Counted from the first letter of the stretch, positions 1 through 8,233 are shown. The stretch is DNA of 64,000 nucleotides from Paludibacteraceae bacterium (GCA_905233255.1 CAJOCN010000002.1:13476-77475); one strand, 5' to 3'. The notes: generated from the sequence alone by a model not told the origin. Translations and numbers: made by a program.

Positions 1-1429
1 AGTTAGAGTGCAGGGCAATCTGATTGTAGATGAAGAAATTGAGGTAATGAGTATGTCTATAGAAGGCGAAGCGGTTGTACATATAGCTCCGAATGGTGGC
101 TTGACGGTAGGCGCAGGCGGTATAACCGGCGCAACGAAGGACAACCTGAAACTGCAAGCCGGAACGGAAGGGGCAACCAAAGGTCAGACAGGTTACCTGC
201 GTATCTCGCCGGAGTACACAGGCGCAATGCCGGAAGCGACGGTGGAGATGTATAGTACAGCATATACAGATTACACGTTGGGAGCTACTGCTTCTATGAA
301 TATGCAGTATATCGGCTATCCGATTGCTGAAAGTATAAAAGCGAAGAATGTAATAGCCGGATGGATATATAACTGGTCGGAAGGAAACGGAGAATGGCAA
401 AATAATCGTAAGAGACTTATCTTAGAACCGTTCACAGGCTATGCCACAACTCAAGACTATGAGGAAGACGGTTTGCTGATTGAGTTCAATGGACATTTAC
501 ATGATAATACTGCCGTTGACATTCCGTTGACTTATACAGATGCATCTGCTATGCCGGGATGGAACCTATTGGCCAATAGTTTTGCGGCTCCGATTGATAT
601 TCAAAGGATGCAAGCAGATCTTGCCGCTGGAATAGATGCAACAATCTATCTGTTTAACACAGGTAATACCTCTGCTGTAGATGGAGAGGCCGGTACGTAT
701 ATTGCGATTCCGATGGGATTAGCAGGAACAGATTATGCCGGAGGTACTTACCCGAGCGTTATTCCGGCAATGCAAGGATTCTTCGTTAAAACAACTGCAA
801 ACGCATCGCTGCGTATCGACTATACCAAAGTTGTATGGGCAGCAAATTACGGTGTGACGGGTAATACAGCAATGCGCGTGAACAAGCGAGCTAATCAGAG
901 TGAGATGGAGGCGCTTTCTATCACTCTTGAGACCTCCGGTCAGTTGAGCAAAATGCAGATATTGGAGCGTGAAGACTTCTCAACTGATTATGAGAACGGC
1001 TATGATGCGCATTATATGCCCGCAGGAGGATTTAATATTTTTGCGGTGGAAGGTGATGAGCATTTAGCTGTAGATGCAACCAATAGTATAATAGGAACGC
1101 GTGTAGGTGTACGCACGGGAAGCGAAGAAGCATATACGATGATGCTCAACTATACCGGAAGCAAGAATAATCTGGTGCTTTGGGATATCGAGGCGGAAGA
1201 GAAAGTGGAGATCCGCGAGGGCGGTATGTACACGTTCTTCGCTGAGCCGAATAGCGAGATTACGGGACGGTTCATCATCATCGAGGCTGAGGCTCCGGAG
1301 ATCGCTACAGGCGTAGAGGAGGCTTCCTCCGAGGGCGGTACAAAGGTGCATAAGTTCATCAAGGATGACAAGCTGTATATTCTGAAGAACGGTGTGCTGT
1401 ATGATGCAACGGGAATGCGCGTGCGGTGA
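1..1429 (+). CDS. Secreted protein with T9SS sorting tail, 5' end missing
   Basis: The reading frame is open to the left edge, so the true start lies outside the window; the GTG at 8 is only the first possible start inside it. About 473 residues are visible. The body is rich in Gly, Ala, Thr and aromatic residues, looks beta-stranded, and has no recognisable catalytic motif. The last 20 residues (LYILKNGVLYDATGMRVR) match the pattern of short T9SS sorting tails: hydrophobic strand, NG turn, LY strand, TG, then a basic end. Three other proteins in the window end in a similar way. I infer export across the outer membrane by the type IX system. The stop overlaps the next gene's GTG start (GTGA). 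Function beyond secretion is unknown. Confidence 0.75.
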   Translation, partial: VRVQGNLIVDEEIEVMSMSIEGEAVVHIAPNGGLTVGAGGITGATKDNLKLQAGTEGATKGQTGYLRISPEYTGAMPEATVEMYSTAYTDYTLGATASMNMQYIGYPIAESIKAKNVIAGWIYNWSEGNGEWQNNRKRLILEPFTGYATTQDYEEDGLLIEFNGHLHDNTAVDIPLTYTDASAMPGWNLLANSFAAPIDIQRMQADLAAGIDATIYLFNTGNTSAVDGEAGTYIAIPMGLAGTDYAGGTYPSVIPAMQGFFVKTTANASLRIDYTKVVWAANYGVTGNTAMRVNKRANQSEMEALSITLETSGQLSKMQILEREDFSTDYENGYDAHYMPAGGFNIFAVEGDEHLAVDATNSIIGTRVGVRTGSEEAYTMMLNYTGSKNNLVLWDIEAEEKVEIREGGMYTFFAEPNSEITGRFIIIEAEAPEIATGVEEASSEGGTKVHKFIKDDKLYILKNGVLYDATGMRVR

Positions 1430-2094
1430 CTATAGAACAAAAACAATTTAATGCGACAGATAAGGTACTATTCATATTATTAGGGATACTATGCGCGGTG
1501 AGCGCAGGGGCGGTGAGTTATGCATCGCCGTATAGAGGCGCAGGGCAAGGAGTCATTTATACAATGAGTTCGCCGCATAATTCTGCTGCTACAGATGGCT
1601 TGGCGCAGGCTCCGGTAGCTACGATGGGTTCCGTTTCATCGGCATCGACCATGGGTGCTACGCGTAGCGCGAATGCCGTGCAGAGTATGGCAACGGCAAT
1701 GAATGTAGCCCATCCGGTGAAGGGAATATACACGGCTGCAACGGCCGTTTCCGGCGGCGTGACCACTTACGATAGCGGAGCGGGGCATCGGCATAAAGGA
1801 AATGTGAGGAGACTAGAATCGAAGGATACTCCACCATCTGCTAGCGATGATGGCTATTGCGAGCACTGCCATTATATTTGGGATGAATCGCTCAACCTAG
1901 GTAAAGGTGGTTGGATATGTGAGTCGTGCGGATGTGAGCTCAAGGACGGCTGTGACTGCGCAGAAGAGAGCGGTTATTGTTGGTGTCCGCTAGATTTCAA
2001 CTGGGGCGCGATGGTGTTCCTAATGCTGCTGGCGGTGGGGTATGCTATGTGGAAGAAAAACCGGCATACTATGCCGGACAATGGACGTTGCTAA
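1426..2094 (+). CDS. Small Cys-rich membrane protein, unknown function
   Basis: A 222-residue protein that I do not recognise. It starts with GTG overlapping the stop of the previous gene (GTGA), which suggests translational coupling. Residues 13-32 form a hydrophobic segment, followed by a Ser/Ala/Met-rich region. Residues 144-180 hold a cluster of cysteines spaced CxxC, CxxCxC, CxC and CxC, as in zinc-ribbon or redox modules. A second hydrophobic segment lies at about 188-205. The last 11 residues (NRHTMPDNGRC) are encoded by the first REP palindrome of the array downstream, so the original C-terminus has probably been replaced. It may accompany the secreted protein before it, but nothing proves this. 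Confidence 0.55.
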   Translation: MTIEQKQFNATDKVLFILLGILCAVSAGAVSYASPYRGAGQGVIYTMSSPHNSAATDGLAQAPVATMGSVSSASTMGATRSANAVQSMATAMNVAHPVKGIYTAATAVSGGVTTYDSGAGHRHKGNVRRLESKDTPPSASDDGYCEHCHYIWDESLNLGKGGWICESCGCELKDGCDCAEESGYCWCPLDFNWGAMVFLMLLAVGYAMWKKNRHTMPDNGRC

Positions 2095-2370
2095 GAGGCG
2101 GCAGAGGATTGCTAAGAGGCGGCAGAGGATGGCGGAGAAGGGACGGTGAGAAAAACCGGCATGCTATGCCGGACAATGAACGTTGCTAAGAGGCGGCATA
2201 CTATGCCGGACAATGGACGTTGCTAAGAGGCGGCAGAGGATGGCGGATAAGGGACGGTGCTTGATGGCGGCATAGGATGGCGGACAATGGACGTTGCTGA
2301 TGGCGGCATACTATGCCGGACAATGGACGTTGCTGATGGCGGCAGAGTATGGCGGAGAATGTATAGAAAA
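2061..2370. repeat. REP array upstream of the RAYT gene
   Basis: Perfect or near-perfect 17-base palindromes of the form CCGGCATACTATGCCGG lie at 2061-2077, 2156-2172, 2193-2209 and 2303-2319. Each is followed by GACAATGRACGTTGCT. Imperfect copies of the form GGCGGCAnAGnATGGCGG lie between them, at about 2111-2134, 2229-2246, 2266-2283 and 2336-2354. The region up to the transposase start holds no other gene. A REP next to a RAYT gene is the expected arrangement of a REPtron. Confidence 0.85.
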
Positions 2371-2379
2371 CGATAATTT

Positions 2380-3366
2380 ATGGGAAATGAGAATCAATGG
2401 CATTGGCAAGAACCGGGGACAGCATGGAAAGGTGTCGGGATATATCATATGACGCTGGTTGTGCCGAGCAGGAAGCCATTGTTGGGAAAACTGATGATAC
2501 CGGATAATGATCCGACAAAGGCGGTGGTAGAACTCAGCCCATTAGGATTCCAAGTCAAAAACTGTGTAGATGAGATCCCTGTTCTACATTCGGAGATTCG
2601 CATTATCCAACTGAGAATGATGCCAAACCATGTGCATGTCATCCTATATGTTACCCAGTCTATGAACATTAGCATAAAGAAAGTAGTGCAAGGTTTCTGG
2701 CAAGGGGTGAAAAAGATCGAAAGAGAAGATGAAGCAACGTCCGTTTGCCCGCATACTATGCGGGACAATAAACGTTGTTCGCAGATATTCACGGAGATGC
2801 CATTTATCCGCCCGTTATCGCGAAAAGGGCAACTCAAAACAATGATCCGCTATGTGCAATTGAACCCGCAGCGGTTGGCAACGATGATTTTGAAGCCGGG
2901 GTACTTCAGAGTACAGAGCGGGATAGAAATAGGCGGGCGAGTATATGCCGGTGTGGGGAATGCGGAACAGTTGCAAGCAAGGCAGTATAGCCCCGTACAT
3001 GTGCGGAGAGTGATGGTGGAAGCGGCGGAACATGGGGATAGTAAGGCACTCAGCGAATATATGAACGGATGTGTGAAGGCGGCGCGCGAAGGAACAGTGA
3101 TGGTATCGCCGTTTATCAGTCCCAAAGAGAAAGAGATAATGGATGTGTTGCTTCGCGAGAAGTTGCCGTTTGTATATATAGCCGATAATGGATTTCGGGA
3201 CTACTACAAGCCGATGGATGCGCTGTTTGAGGCGGTGGTTGAGGGTAGAGTGCTGATACTCAGCCCATGGGAGTACGAAGAGAAAAAACAACAAATAACA
3301 CGCGAAGAGTGTGTTGCAATGAACCAGATGGCAGAGGAGATTTGCGGGGAGATGAATGGACAGTGA
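2380..3366 (+). CDS. REP-associated tyrosine transposase (RAYT, Y1 family) with C-terminal extension
   Basis: RAYTs are single-strand nucleases related to IS200/IS605 TnpA that recognise REP hairpins. The HUH-type motif is visible as MPNHVHVIL with His84 and His86, and the catalytic tyrosine is probably Tyr158 in RYVQLNPQRL, a typical RAYT helix. Family members are usually about 150-230 residues; this protein has 328, with about 150 extra residues after the catalytic domain. I do not recognise the extension. It contains a Rossmann-like stretch near 245-265 (VMVSPFISPKEKEIMDVLL). REP palindromes flank the gene on both sides, and residues 123-133 are themselves encoded by a REP copy, in the same frame as the REP-coded tail of the gene upstream. 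Identity as a RAYT is secure; activity is not shown. Confidence 0.88.
   Translation: MGNENQWHWQEPGTAWKGVGIYHMTLVVPSRKPLLGKLMIPDNDPTKAVVELSPLGFQVKNCVDEIPVLHSEIRIIQLRMMPNHVHVILYVTQSMNISIKKVVQGFWQGVKKIEREDEATSVCPHTMRDNKRCSQIFTEMPFIRPLSRKGQLKTMIRYVQLNPQRLATMILKPGYFRVQSGIEIGGRVYAGVGNAEQLQARQYSPVHVRRVMVEAAEHGDSKALSEYMNGCVKAAREGTVMVSPFISPKEKEIMDVLLREKLPFVYIADNGFRDYYKPMDALFEAVVEGRVLILSPWEYEEKKQQITREECVAMNQMAEEICGEMNGQ
2748..2778. repeat. REP copy inside the RAYT coding sequence
   Basis: The palindrome CCCGCATACTATGCGGG at 2748-2764 is followed by GACAATAAACGTTGT, matching the flanking REPs. Against the outer copies it carries a G-to-C change in position 3 and a C-to-G change in position 15, which pair with each other, so the stem is kept. 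It is translated as PHTMRDNKRC. Confidence 0.85.
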
Positions 3367-3372
3367 GAAAAA

Positions 3373-3440
3373 CCGGCATACTATGCCGGACAATGGACGT
3401 TGCTGATGGCGGCAGAGTATGGTGGATAAGGGACGGTGAC
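3373..3440. repeat. REP pair downstream of the RAYT gene
   Basis: A perfect 17-base palindrome at 3373-3389 begins seven bases after the transposase stop codon and carries the GACAATGGACGTTGCT tail. An imperfect copy (GGCGGCAGAGTATGGTGG) follows at about 3408-3425, then ATAAGGGACGGTG as in the upstream array. Confidence 0.85.
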
Positions 3441-3448
3441 GTCCACGG

Positions 3449-3481
3449 TGGTCGTGAGATGGTCGCGAGATGGTCACGGGA
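3449..3481. repeat. Short tandem repeat, period about 11
   Basis: Three degenerate copies of GGTCGTGAGAT stand between the REP element and the next promoter. No gene is present here. Confidence 0.6.
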
Positions 3482-3550
3482 TTGACTGCTATTATTTATG
3501 CAAAAAGTGAGTTAAACTCCCGATTTGCATAATTTTTATGCCTCTAACTC

Positions 3551-3581
3551 TTGCATATATGAAAAAAATCTCGTACCTTTG
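3551..3581 (+). promoter_or_regulatory. Bacteroidetes-type promoter of the AAA ATPase gene
   Basis: A -33 box TTG at 3551-3553 (in CTTGCATATAT) is followed after about 20 bases by the -7 box TACCTTTG at 3574-3581. The ATG lies 22 bases downstream. Confidence 0.8.
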
Positions 3582-3603
3582 CACCAGATTTTAAATTAGA
3601 GTT

Positions 3604-4773
3604 ATGGCAACTACTCCTATGTACATTCCTCGCGAGATGGAAACACTGCTCCAAGAGGCAGCACAGTATTTCTCTGTACTCTCTGTTACCGGTCCTCGTC
3701 AGTCCGGAAAATCGACATTGCTCAAGCATCTTTTCCCGGAATACAAGCAATATAGTATGAAGGATATTCATATACGTGCATTCGCCGAGCAGGATCCTGT
3801 AGCGTTCTTGAATCAACATCCGGAGGGCATGTTCATTGATGAGGTACAGAAAGTTCCGGCTCTATTGGAGTATATACAGGGGATAGTGGACAATCATCCT
3901 GAGAGACGATTCTTGTTAACTGGAAGTAGTAACTTGGAGTTGCTAAAAGGATTGACAGAATCGTTACCGGGGCGTGCCGGAGTATATGAATTACTGCCGA
4001 TGACTTTAACGGAGCAGCCAGATGTGGATAAGGATGCGAATCAGCAGTTATATGACGGCTTGTATCCGGCTATATGTGCACAAAAGAACATCGCCAAATT
4101 GTTTTATCCGAGTTATGTGAAAACCTATCTGGAAAAAGACGTGCGTGATTTGCTGAGGATAAAGGACCAAATGCTGTTCATGAAATTTATGAAGTTATGT
4201 GCTGCACGCATAGGCTCCTTATTCAACGCAACGGAAATAGGTAATGAGGTAGGAGTGGATAAAAATACGATTAATCATTGGCTATCGGTATTACAGGCTT
4301 CTTATTTAATTACCTTGTTGCCCCCTTATTACGAGAACATCACCAAACGGGTAGTGAAAACACCAAAGTTGTATTTCAATGACCCCGGTTTAGCTTGCTA
4401 TTTACTGGATATAGAATCGCCCAAACAATTGGAATTGGATAAAATGCGTGGTGCTATTTTCGAGAATCTGATAGTTATGGAGTGCCTTAAGCACCGCTAT
4501 AATCAGGGAAAAGAAGGAAATGTGTACTTCTATCGAGATAGTAATCAGAACGAAGTGGATATCTTGGTGAAGGAAAAAGGACAGTTGTACGCCATTGAGG
4601 TAAAATCCGCTATGACATACCAACCATCCTTTGATAACTGTATAAAAAAACTGCCGCATTGGACGAGTACTCCGATAGCGCGTAGAGTAGTTGTTTATAC
4701 CGGAGATTTTGAAAATACAGTCGGAGATATCTGGGTGCTAAACTATAAACATTTATCGCAAGTGTGGGACTAA
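3604..4773 (+). CDS. AAA family ATPase with DUF4143 domain
   Basis: A 389-residue member of the AAA_14/DUF4143 family, common in Bacteroidetes and archaea and of unknown cellular role. The Walker A motif GPRQSGKST is at residues 30-38 and the Walker B motif MFIDE at about 76-80. A sensor-like LLTGSSN follows near 106-112. The C-terminal part contains NEVDILV...YAIEVKS, a PD-(D/E)XK nuclease-like core. The protein is full length. It has its own promoter and is convergent with the following minus-strand gene, with only seven bases between them and no clear terminator. It stands beside the REP region but shares no repeats with it. Confidence 0.88.
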   Translation: MATTPMYIPREMETLLQEAAQYFSVLSVTGPRQSGKSTLLKHLFPEYKQYSMKDIHIRAFAEQDPVAFLNQHPEGMFIDEVQKVPALLEYIQGIVDNHPERRFLLTGSSNLELLKGLTESLPGRAGVYELLPMTLTEQPDVDKDANQQLYDGLYPAICAQKNIAKLFYPSYVKTYLEKDVRDLLRIKDQMLFMKFMKLCAARIGSLFNATEIGNEVGVDKNTINHWLSVLQASYLITLLPPYYENITKRVVKTPKLYFNDPGLACYLLDIESPKQLELDKMRGAIFENLIVMECLKHRYNQGKEGNVYFYRDSNQNEVDILVKEKGQLYAIEVKSAMTYQPSFDNCIKKLPHWTSTPIARRVVVYTGDFENTVGDIWVLNYKHLSQVWD

Positions 4774-4780
4774 AATGGCA

Positions 4781-5959
4781 TTACTTTAACCCTTTTGCCC
4801 AGTTCTTTAAATACGCATACCACTCCTCGGCAGTTGTTGCCACGGGGTGGTTTTCTTTGGTGGCACCGACTACTGTCAGGTAGAAATGAAGACCTACCCC
4901 CGACCCCTCCCTAAAGGGAAGGGGATGTAGCAGGCAGAGGTTGTTCTGCTTGTCGTGGACGAGGGTAACGGCGTACTCCTTGGGAATAAAGACGGCGAGG
5001 CCGACGGTCTCTTTGGCGTACTTGGCGGAGTCGTTGACAGGCCAATCTGTGCCCCATGATGCCAGCAAAACGCCGTTAGGCAATTGAAGGACAAGACCCC
5101 TCCCATCCTCCCCTATAGGGGAGGAGATAGAATTCCAATTAAAACCGGATTTTGCGGGGATGGACTGTACGCCGGTGCAGAGGGCCGGTCCCTCCTGACC
5201 TCCCCTGAAGGGGAGTGAGTCTCCGAGAGAAGAGCAGAAGACGTCGCAGCGCATGTCGCGGTGGCCGGCACGGAGGGTGTATTGGACGGTGAGGTCAAGA
5301 CCCCTCCCGTCCTCCCCTGAAAGGGAGGAGATGGGTTGCCAGCCTTTGACGGCGACCTCGATGGTGGCGGCGTTGCGGGTCCGGCGGACAATACGCTGGG
5401 TGCGGGAGGCGATGTTCTCAATATGGCGAAGCTTGCCGTTCCATAACTTGACGGAACCGACGCCTACCGTCCCGCTCACGCGGAGGATATCATCGCCGTA
5501 GCCGGCAGCGAGCAGACTGTCATTGGGGTACCAGTAACTCTGCGCCAGTTCGAGCTGCGGCGTGCGTTTGCAATAGGGGTCGATGGTCTGTTTCTTGTCG
5601 AAATAGATGCGGTACGCCATGAGCTCGGACTCCACGGCTACGCCATGGTGGTGAAGCTCATGATATGTATCATGAGATTTGAAATTTGAAATTTGAGAAT
5701 TGAGATTTAGGGTATCATGCCATTCTGTGACGGGGTAGCAGTGGCGGGTTTTGCCCTCGGCATGGATCACCGTGTAGCCCGGGCGGAGACTATCCGCCGG
5801 AGTACCGATTTTCCAGAATGAGGTTGCTACCCGCGGGGCGCACCCCGCGAGTAGCAAGACCACTACGTTCAAAGTCAAAAGACCGCTAACGCTCAAAGAA
5901 GAAAGAGTCTTTTGTCTTTTGTCTTTCGACTTTATACTATTATTTATTAATCGTGACAT
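4781..5959 (-). CDS. DUF4861 family lipoprotein with several repeat-coded inserts
   Basis: A 392-residue predicted lipoprotein; the lipobox LLAGC places the lipidated cysteine at residue 40. The motif HHHGVAVESELMAYRIYF and the following region match my memory of DUF4861, often found beside pectin-degrading enzymes in Bacteroidetes, and the gene directly follows a GH28 gene with a 20-base overlap. The first 30 residues come from an AAAGTCGAAAG-type repeat, so the annotated ATG may lie upstream of the original start. One heptamer array (NSQISNFKSH) and four GC palindromes (for example SLSGEDGRGLDL, SPIGEDGRGLVL) are translated inside it. Family assignment is from memory; role in pectin use is inferred from context. 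Confidence 0.7.
   Translation of the reverse strand: MSRLINNSIKSKDKRQKTLSSLSVSGLLTLNVVVLLLAGCAPRVATSFWKIGTPADSLRPGYTVIHAEGKTRHCYPVTEWHDTLNLNSQISNFKSHDTYHELHHHGVAVESELMAYRIYFDKKQTIDPYCKRTPQLELAQSYWYPNDSLLAAGYGDDILRVSGTVGVGSVKLWNGKLRHIENIASRTQRIVRRTRNAATIEVAVKGWQPISSLSGEDGRGLDLTVQYTLRAGHRDMRCDVFCSSLGDSLPFRGGQEGPALCTGVQSIPAKSGFNWNSISSPIGEDGRGLVLQLPNGVLLASWGTDWPVNDSAKYAKETVGLAVFIPKEYAVTLVHDKQNNLCLLHPLPFREGSGVGLHFYLTVVGATKENHPVATTAEEWYAYLKNWAKGLK
4891..4924. repeat. GC palindrome family, copy 1 (in DUF4861 gene)
   Basis: CCCCTCCCTAAAGGGAAGGGG core with a CCTACCCCCGA flank; translated as LPFREGSGVG. Confidence 0.75.
5093..5128. repeat. GC palindrome family, copy 2 (in DUF4861 gene)
   Basis: CTCCCCTATAGGGGAG core with the AAGACCCCTCCCATC flank typical of the family; translated as SPIGEDGRGLVL. 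Confidence 0.8.
5186..5216. repeat. GC palindrome family, copy 3 (in DUF4861 gene)
   Basis: CTCCCCTGAAGGGGAG core after GGTCCCTCCTGAC; translated as LPFRGGQEGP. Confidence 0.75.
5297..5330. repeat. GC palindrome family, copy 4 (in DUF4861 gene)
   Basis: CTCCCCTGAAAGGGAG core after AAGACCCCTCCCGTC; translated as LSGEDGRGLDL. Confidence 0.8.
5674..5709. repeat. Heptamer array, ATTTGAR family (in DUF4861 gene)
   Basis: Five degenerate copies of a 7-base unit (GATTTGA, AATTTGA, AATTTGA, GAATTGA, GATTTA). In frame it codes for LNSQISNFKS. Confidence 0.85.
5857..5937. repeat. AAAGTC/GACCGC-type repeats at the DUF4861 gene start
   Basis: Repeats of TTTGTCTTTTGTCTTTCGAC and of the GACCGCTAACGCTCAAAG type cover the overlap with the GH28 gene and most of the signal peptide of the downstream lipoprotein. 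Confidence 0.7.
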
Positions 5960-7490
5960 TCTCTACAGTCGGGGCGAGGGAGAAGGCTTCGCCTTTCTCC
6001 GCATGGATATTGACATTGTCGATGACCAGTCCGTTGGTCTGACGGAAGAGGGCACCCTCGGTAGCGCTCATGGTGACATTACGCAGGGTGACGTTCCGGA
6101 TCTTCATCTCCGGCAGGCCGTTGAAATAGATGGCGCGTTTGATATTCGTACCTTTGACGTTCTCGATGACGATATTACGGAACGCAGGCGTTTCCTCGCT
6201 TACAGCGGGTGCCTCTGCGTTCATGCGGGCTGCCAGTTCTTCCTCGGTCTCCTCGCCGGCACCCTTGCCGCCGTAGAAGAGGTCGAACAAGAGACCCTCG
6301 TTGGGGATATTGACCATGTTGACGCCATTGATGTAGATGTTCTCTACCACACCACCGCGGCCGCGGGTGGATTTGAAACGCAGACCGACGTCAGTACCGA
6401 TATAGAGATTGTTGCGGACCTCGACATTCTTAATGCCGCCGGACATCTCCGAACCGCATACAAAACCGCCGTGACCATGATAGACAACGCAGTCATCGAC
6501 TACCACATTCTCGGTAGGAATACCGCGGTCGCGACCGGGTTTGTCCTTACCGGATTTCATACAGATAGCGTCATCGCCGACGTCGAAGGAACAGCGGCTG
6601 ATGACTACGTTCTTGCAGGACTCGACATCCACGCCGTCGCCGTTCTGGCTGTACCAGGGGTTGCGGACATTGAGGTCGCGCAGGATGAGGTTCTCGCAGC
6701 ACATGGGGTGGAGGTTCCACGCCGGGGAGTTCTCGAACGTCACACCCTCGAGGAGGATGTTCTTACAGCCCACGAAATGGAGCATGACGGGGCGGAGGAA
6801 GGATTTAACGACCTGCCAGAGGGAGTCGTCGGTGATGACGGGCACGTTCTGGTCCACGCAATAGGACTGCGCGAGCAGCGAAGCGGAGTCCGGATACCAT
6901 ATATCTTTCTCGGTGACGATGCCGCCTTTCTCCTTGAGGTGTTTCTTCCACTGGGTGGGAGCTACTTTGGATTTCTTGAGCGGTCTCCACCAATCGCCGT
7001 TGCCATTGAAACTACCATGGCCGGTGATGGCGATGTTCTCTGCGTTGAGGGCATTGAGCGGAGAGGTGCAGCGCTTGGTAGGAATACCCTCGAACCACTC
7101 GTCGTAGATCTCATAGAGGTCGAGGTCGTGGGAGAAGATGATGAACGAGTTCTTCTCGGTGTAGAGACGGACATTGGACTTGAGGGTGATCGGTCCGGTG
7201 GTGTAGATACCCTCGGGGATGATGACGGTACCTCCGCCGGCAGCGGTACAAGCGTCAATAGCACCCTGGATAGCCTCGGTAGCGAGGGCTACGCCAGTGT
7301 TGTCCGCTCCGTAGTCCAGCACATTGTAGGTGCGGTCCGGAAAAGAGGGAACCGGCACTTTCGGCATCTTGAAGGAGGCCGACTTGGTGAGGGCGTCAAT
7401 GTCCTTCTGCACGGTGGTTTGATACTCGGACGCGGTAGTGCAAGCGCCCAGTACGGCTGCGGCAAGCAGCAAGAGATTGAATTTTCTCAT
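5940..7490 (-). CDS. GH28 polygalacturonase-like lipoprotein
   Basis: A 516-residue right-handed beta-helix glycoside hydrolase of family 28, which cleaves galacturonan or related pectin linkages. The lipobox LGAC puts the lipidated Cys at residue 17. The four GH28 signatures are present: NGDGVD (283-288), GDDAICMKSG (DD at 306-307), GHG (339-341) and RFK (371-373); the aspartates of the first two are the catalytic set. Length is normal for bacterial members. The start overlaps the truA stop as ATGA. Together with the DUF4861 lipoprotein downstream, and a pectin acetylesterase-like protein at 52410-54296, it suggests use of pectin. The exact substrate (homogalacturonan or rhamnogalacturonan) cannot be told. 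Confidence 0.93.
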   Translation of the reverse strand: MRKFNLLLLAAAVLGACTTASEYQTTVQKDIDALTKSASFKMPKVPVPSFPDRTYNVLDYGADNTGVALATEAIQGAIDACTAAGGGTVIIPEGIYTTGPITLKSNVRLYTEKNSFIIFSHDLDLYEIYDEWFEGIPTKRCTSPLNALNAENIAITGHGSFNGNGDWWRPLKKSKVAPTQWKKHLKEKGGIVTEKDIWYPDSASLLAQSYCVDQNVPVITDDSLWQVVKSFLRPVMLHFVGCKNILLEGVTFENSPAWNLHPMCCENLILRDLNVRNPWYSQNGDGVDVESCKNVVISRCSFDVGDDAICMKSGKDKPGRDRGIPTENVVVDDCVVYHGHGGFVCGSEMSGGIKNVEVRNNLYIGTDVGLRFKSTRGRGGVVENIYINGVNMVNIPNEGLLFDLFYGGKGAGEETEEELAARMNAEAPAVSEETPAFRNIVIENVKGTNIKRAIYFNGLPEMKIRNVTLRNVTMSATEGALFRQTNGLVIDNVNIHAEKGEAFSLAPTVENVTINK

Positions 7491-8233
7491 GATTGGTAGA
7501 TATTTAAAGGATAAATGATGTTAACTAAACTGAGACCTTCTGCCGGTGCTGAATGGCCGGCTCGGCAGCGGTCTTTGGCAGCAATGATGTCTGCGAACTG
7601 CTGTGCGGTCATGCGTCCTTTCCCGACCTCAAAGAGGGTTCCGACGACGGCTCTGACCATATTCCGGAGGAACCGGTCGGCGGAGATGACGAAATACGCC
7701 TCCGTCTCATTGACGCGCACCCACTGCGCCTCGTGCACATCGCAGAGGGTGGTCTTGACATCCGTGTGGGTGCGGCAGAAAGAGGCAAAATCCTGTTTGC
7801 CGAGCAGCAGTGCCGCCGCTGTATTCATCGCCTCAAAATCCAGTCCGGGTGCCACGCGCGCGTGATTAATATAAAGGAAAGGATCCTTGCGGGTGGTGAT
7901 GCGGTAGTAATAGGTGCGCTCGGTAGCGTCAAACCGCGCATGGGCAGTATCGGTCACGGGGCGGATGTCGCGGATGGCGATCTCGGGCGGCAGGAGGTTA
8001 TTGAGCCGTGCACCGAAATTAGCGGGCAGGGCATTAGGTACATCGAAATGCGCTACCATCGCTTCGGCATGCACGCCTGCGTCGGTCCGCCCGGCGAAGG
8101 TGAGTGGCACGGCGGTACGGAGGATGGTCGCGAAAGCGGCTTCCATCTCTGCCTGCACCGTGTTGCCGTTCGGCTGCGTCTGCGAGCCGTGGAAAGGCGT
8201 GCCGTTGTATGCAAAAGTTATGAAATAACGCAC
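7487..8233 (-). CDS. truA: tRNA pseudouridine(38-40) synthase
   Basis: A 248-residue TruA, which isomerises uridines 38-40 in the tRNA anticodon stem-loop. The catalytic aspartate is Asp51 in AGRTDAGVHA, and FRAFHGSQ-like FHGSQTQPNGNTVQ near the N-terminus is typical of the family. FLRNMVRAVVGTL near the C-terminus is the conserved RMV region. Length is standard. It is the third-last gene of the minus-strand directon, 9 bases after the flippase gene, and its stop overlaps the GH28 start. Confidence 0.96.
   Translation of the reverse strand: MRYFITFAYNGTPFHGSQTQPNGNTVQAEMEAAFATILRTAVPLTFAGRTDAGVHAEAMVAHFDVPNALPANFGARLNNLLPPEIAIRDIRPVTDTAHARFDATERTYYYRITTRKDPFLYINHARVAPGLDFEAMNTAAALLLGKQDFASFCRTHTDVKTTLCDVHEAQWVRVNETEAYFVISADRFLRNMVRAVVGTLFEVGKGRMTAQQFADIIAAKDRCRAGHSAPAEGLSLVNIIYPLNIYQS

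Noticed and set aside
2061..3440. The repeated palindromes as a CRISPR array
   Set aside because: Spacing is irregular, the intervening DNA is itself repeated, and no cas gene is near. A RAYT gene in the middle explains them as REPs.
4774..4780. A bidirectional terminator between the convergent genes
   Set aside because: Only seven bases lie between the stop codons and I see no hairpin with a T run in either direction.
5919..7499. A 526-residue plus-strand open frame opposite the GH28 gene
   Set aside because: The minus-strand frame has all GH28 motifs and a lipobox; the plus frame has only Asp/Glu/Val-rich composition typical of an antisense shadow.
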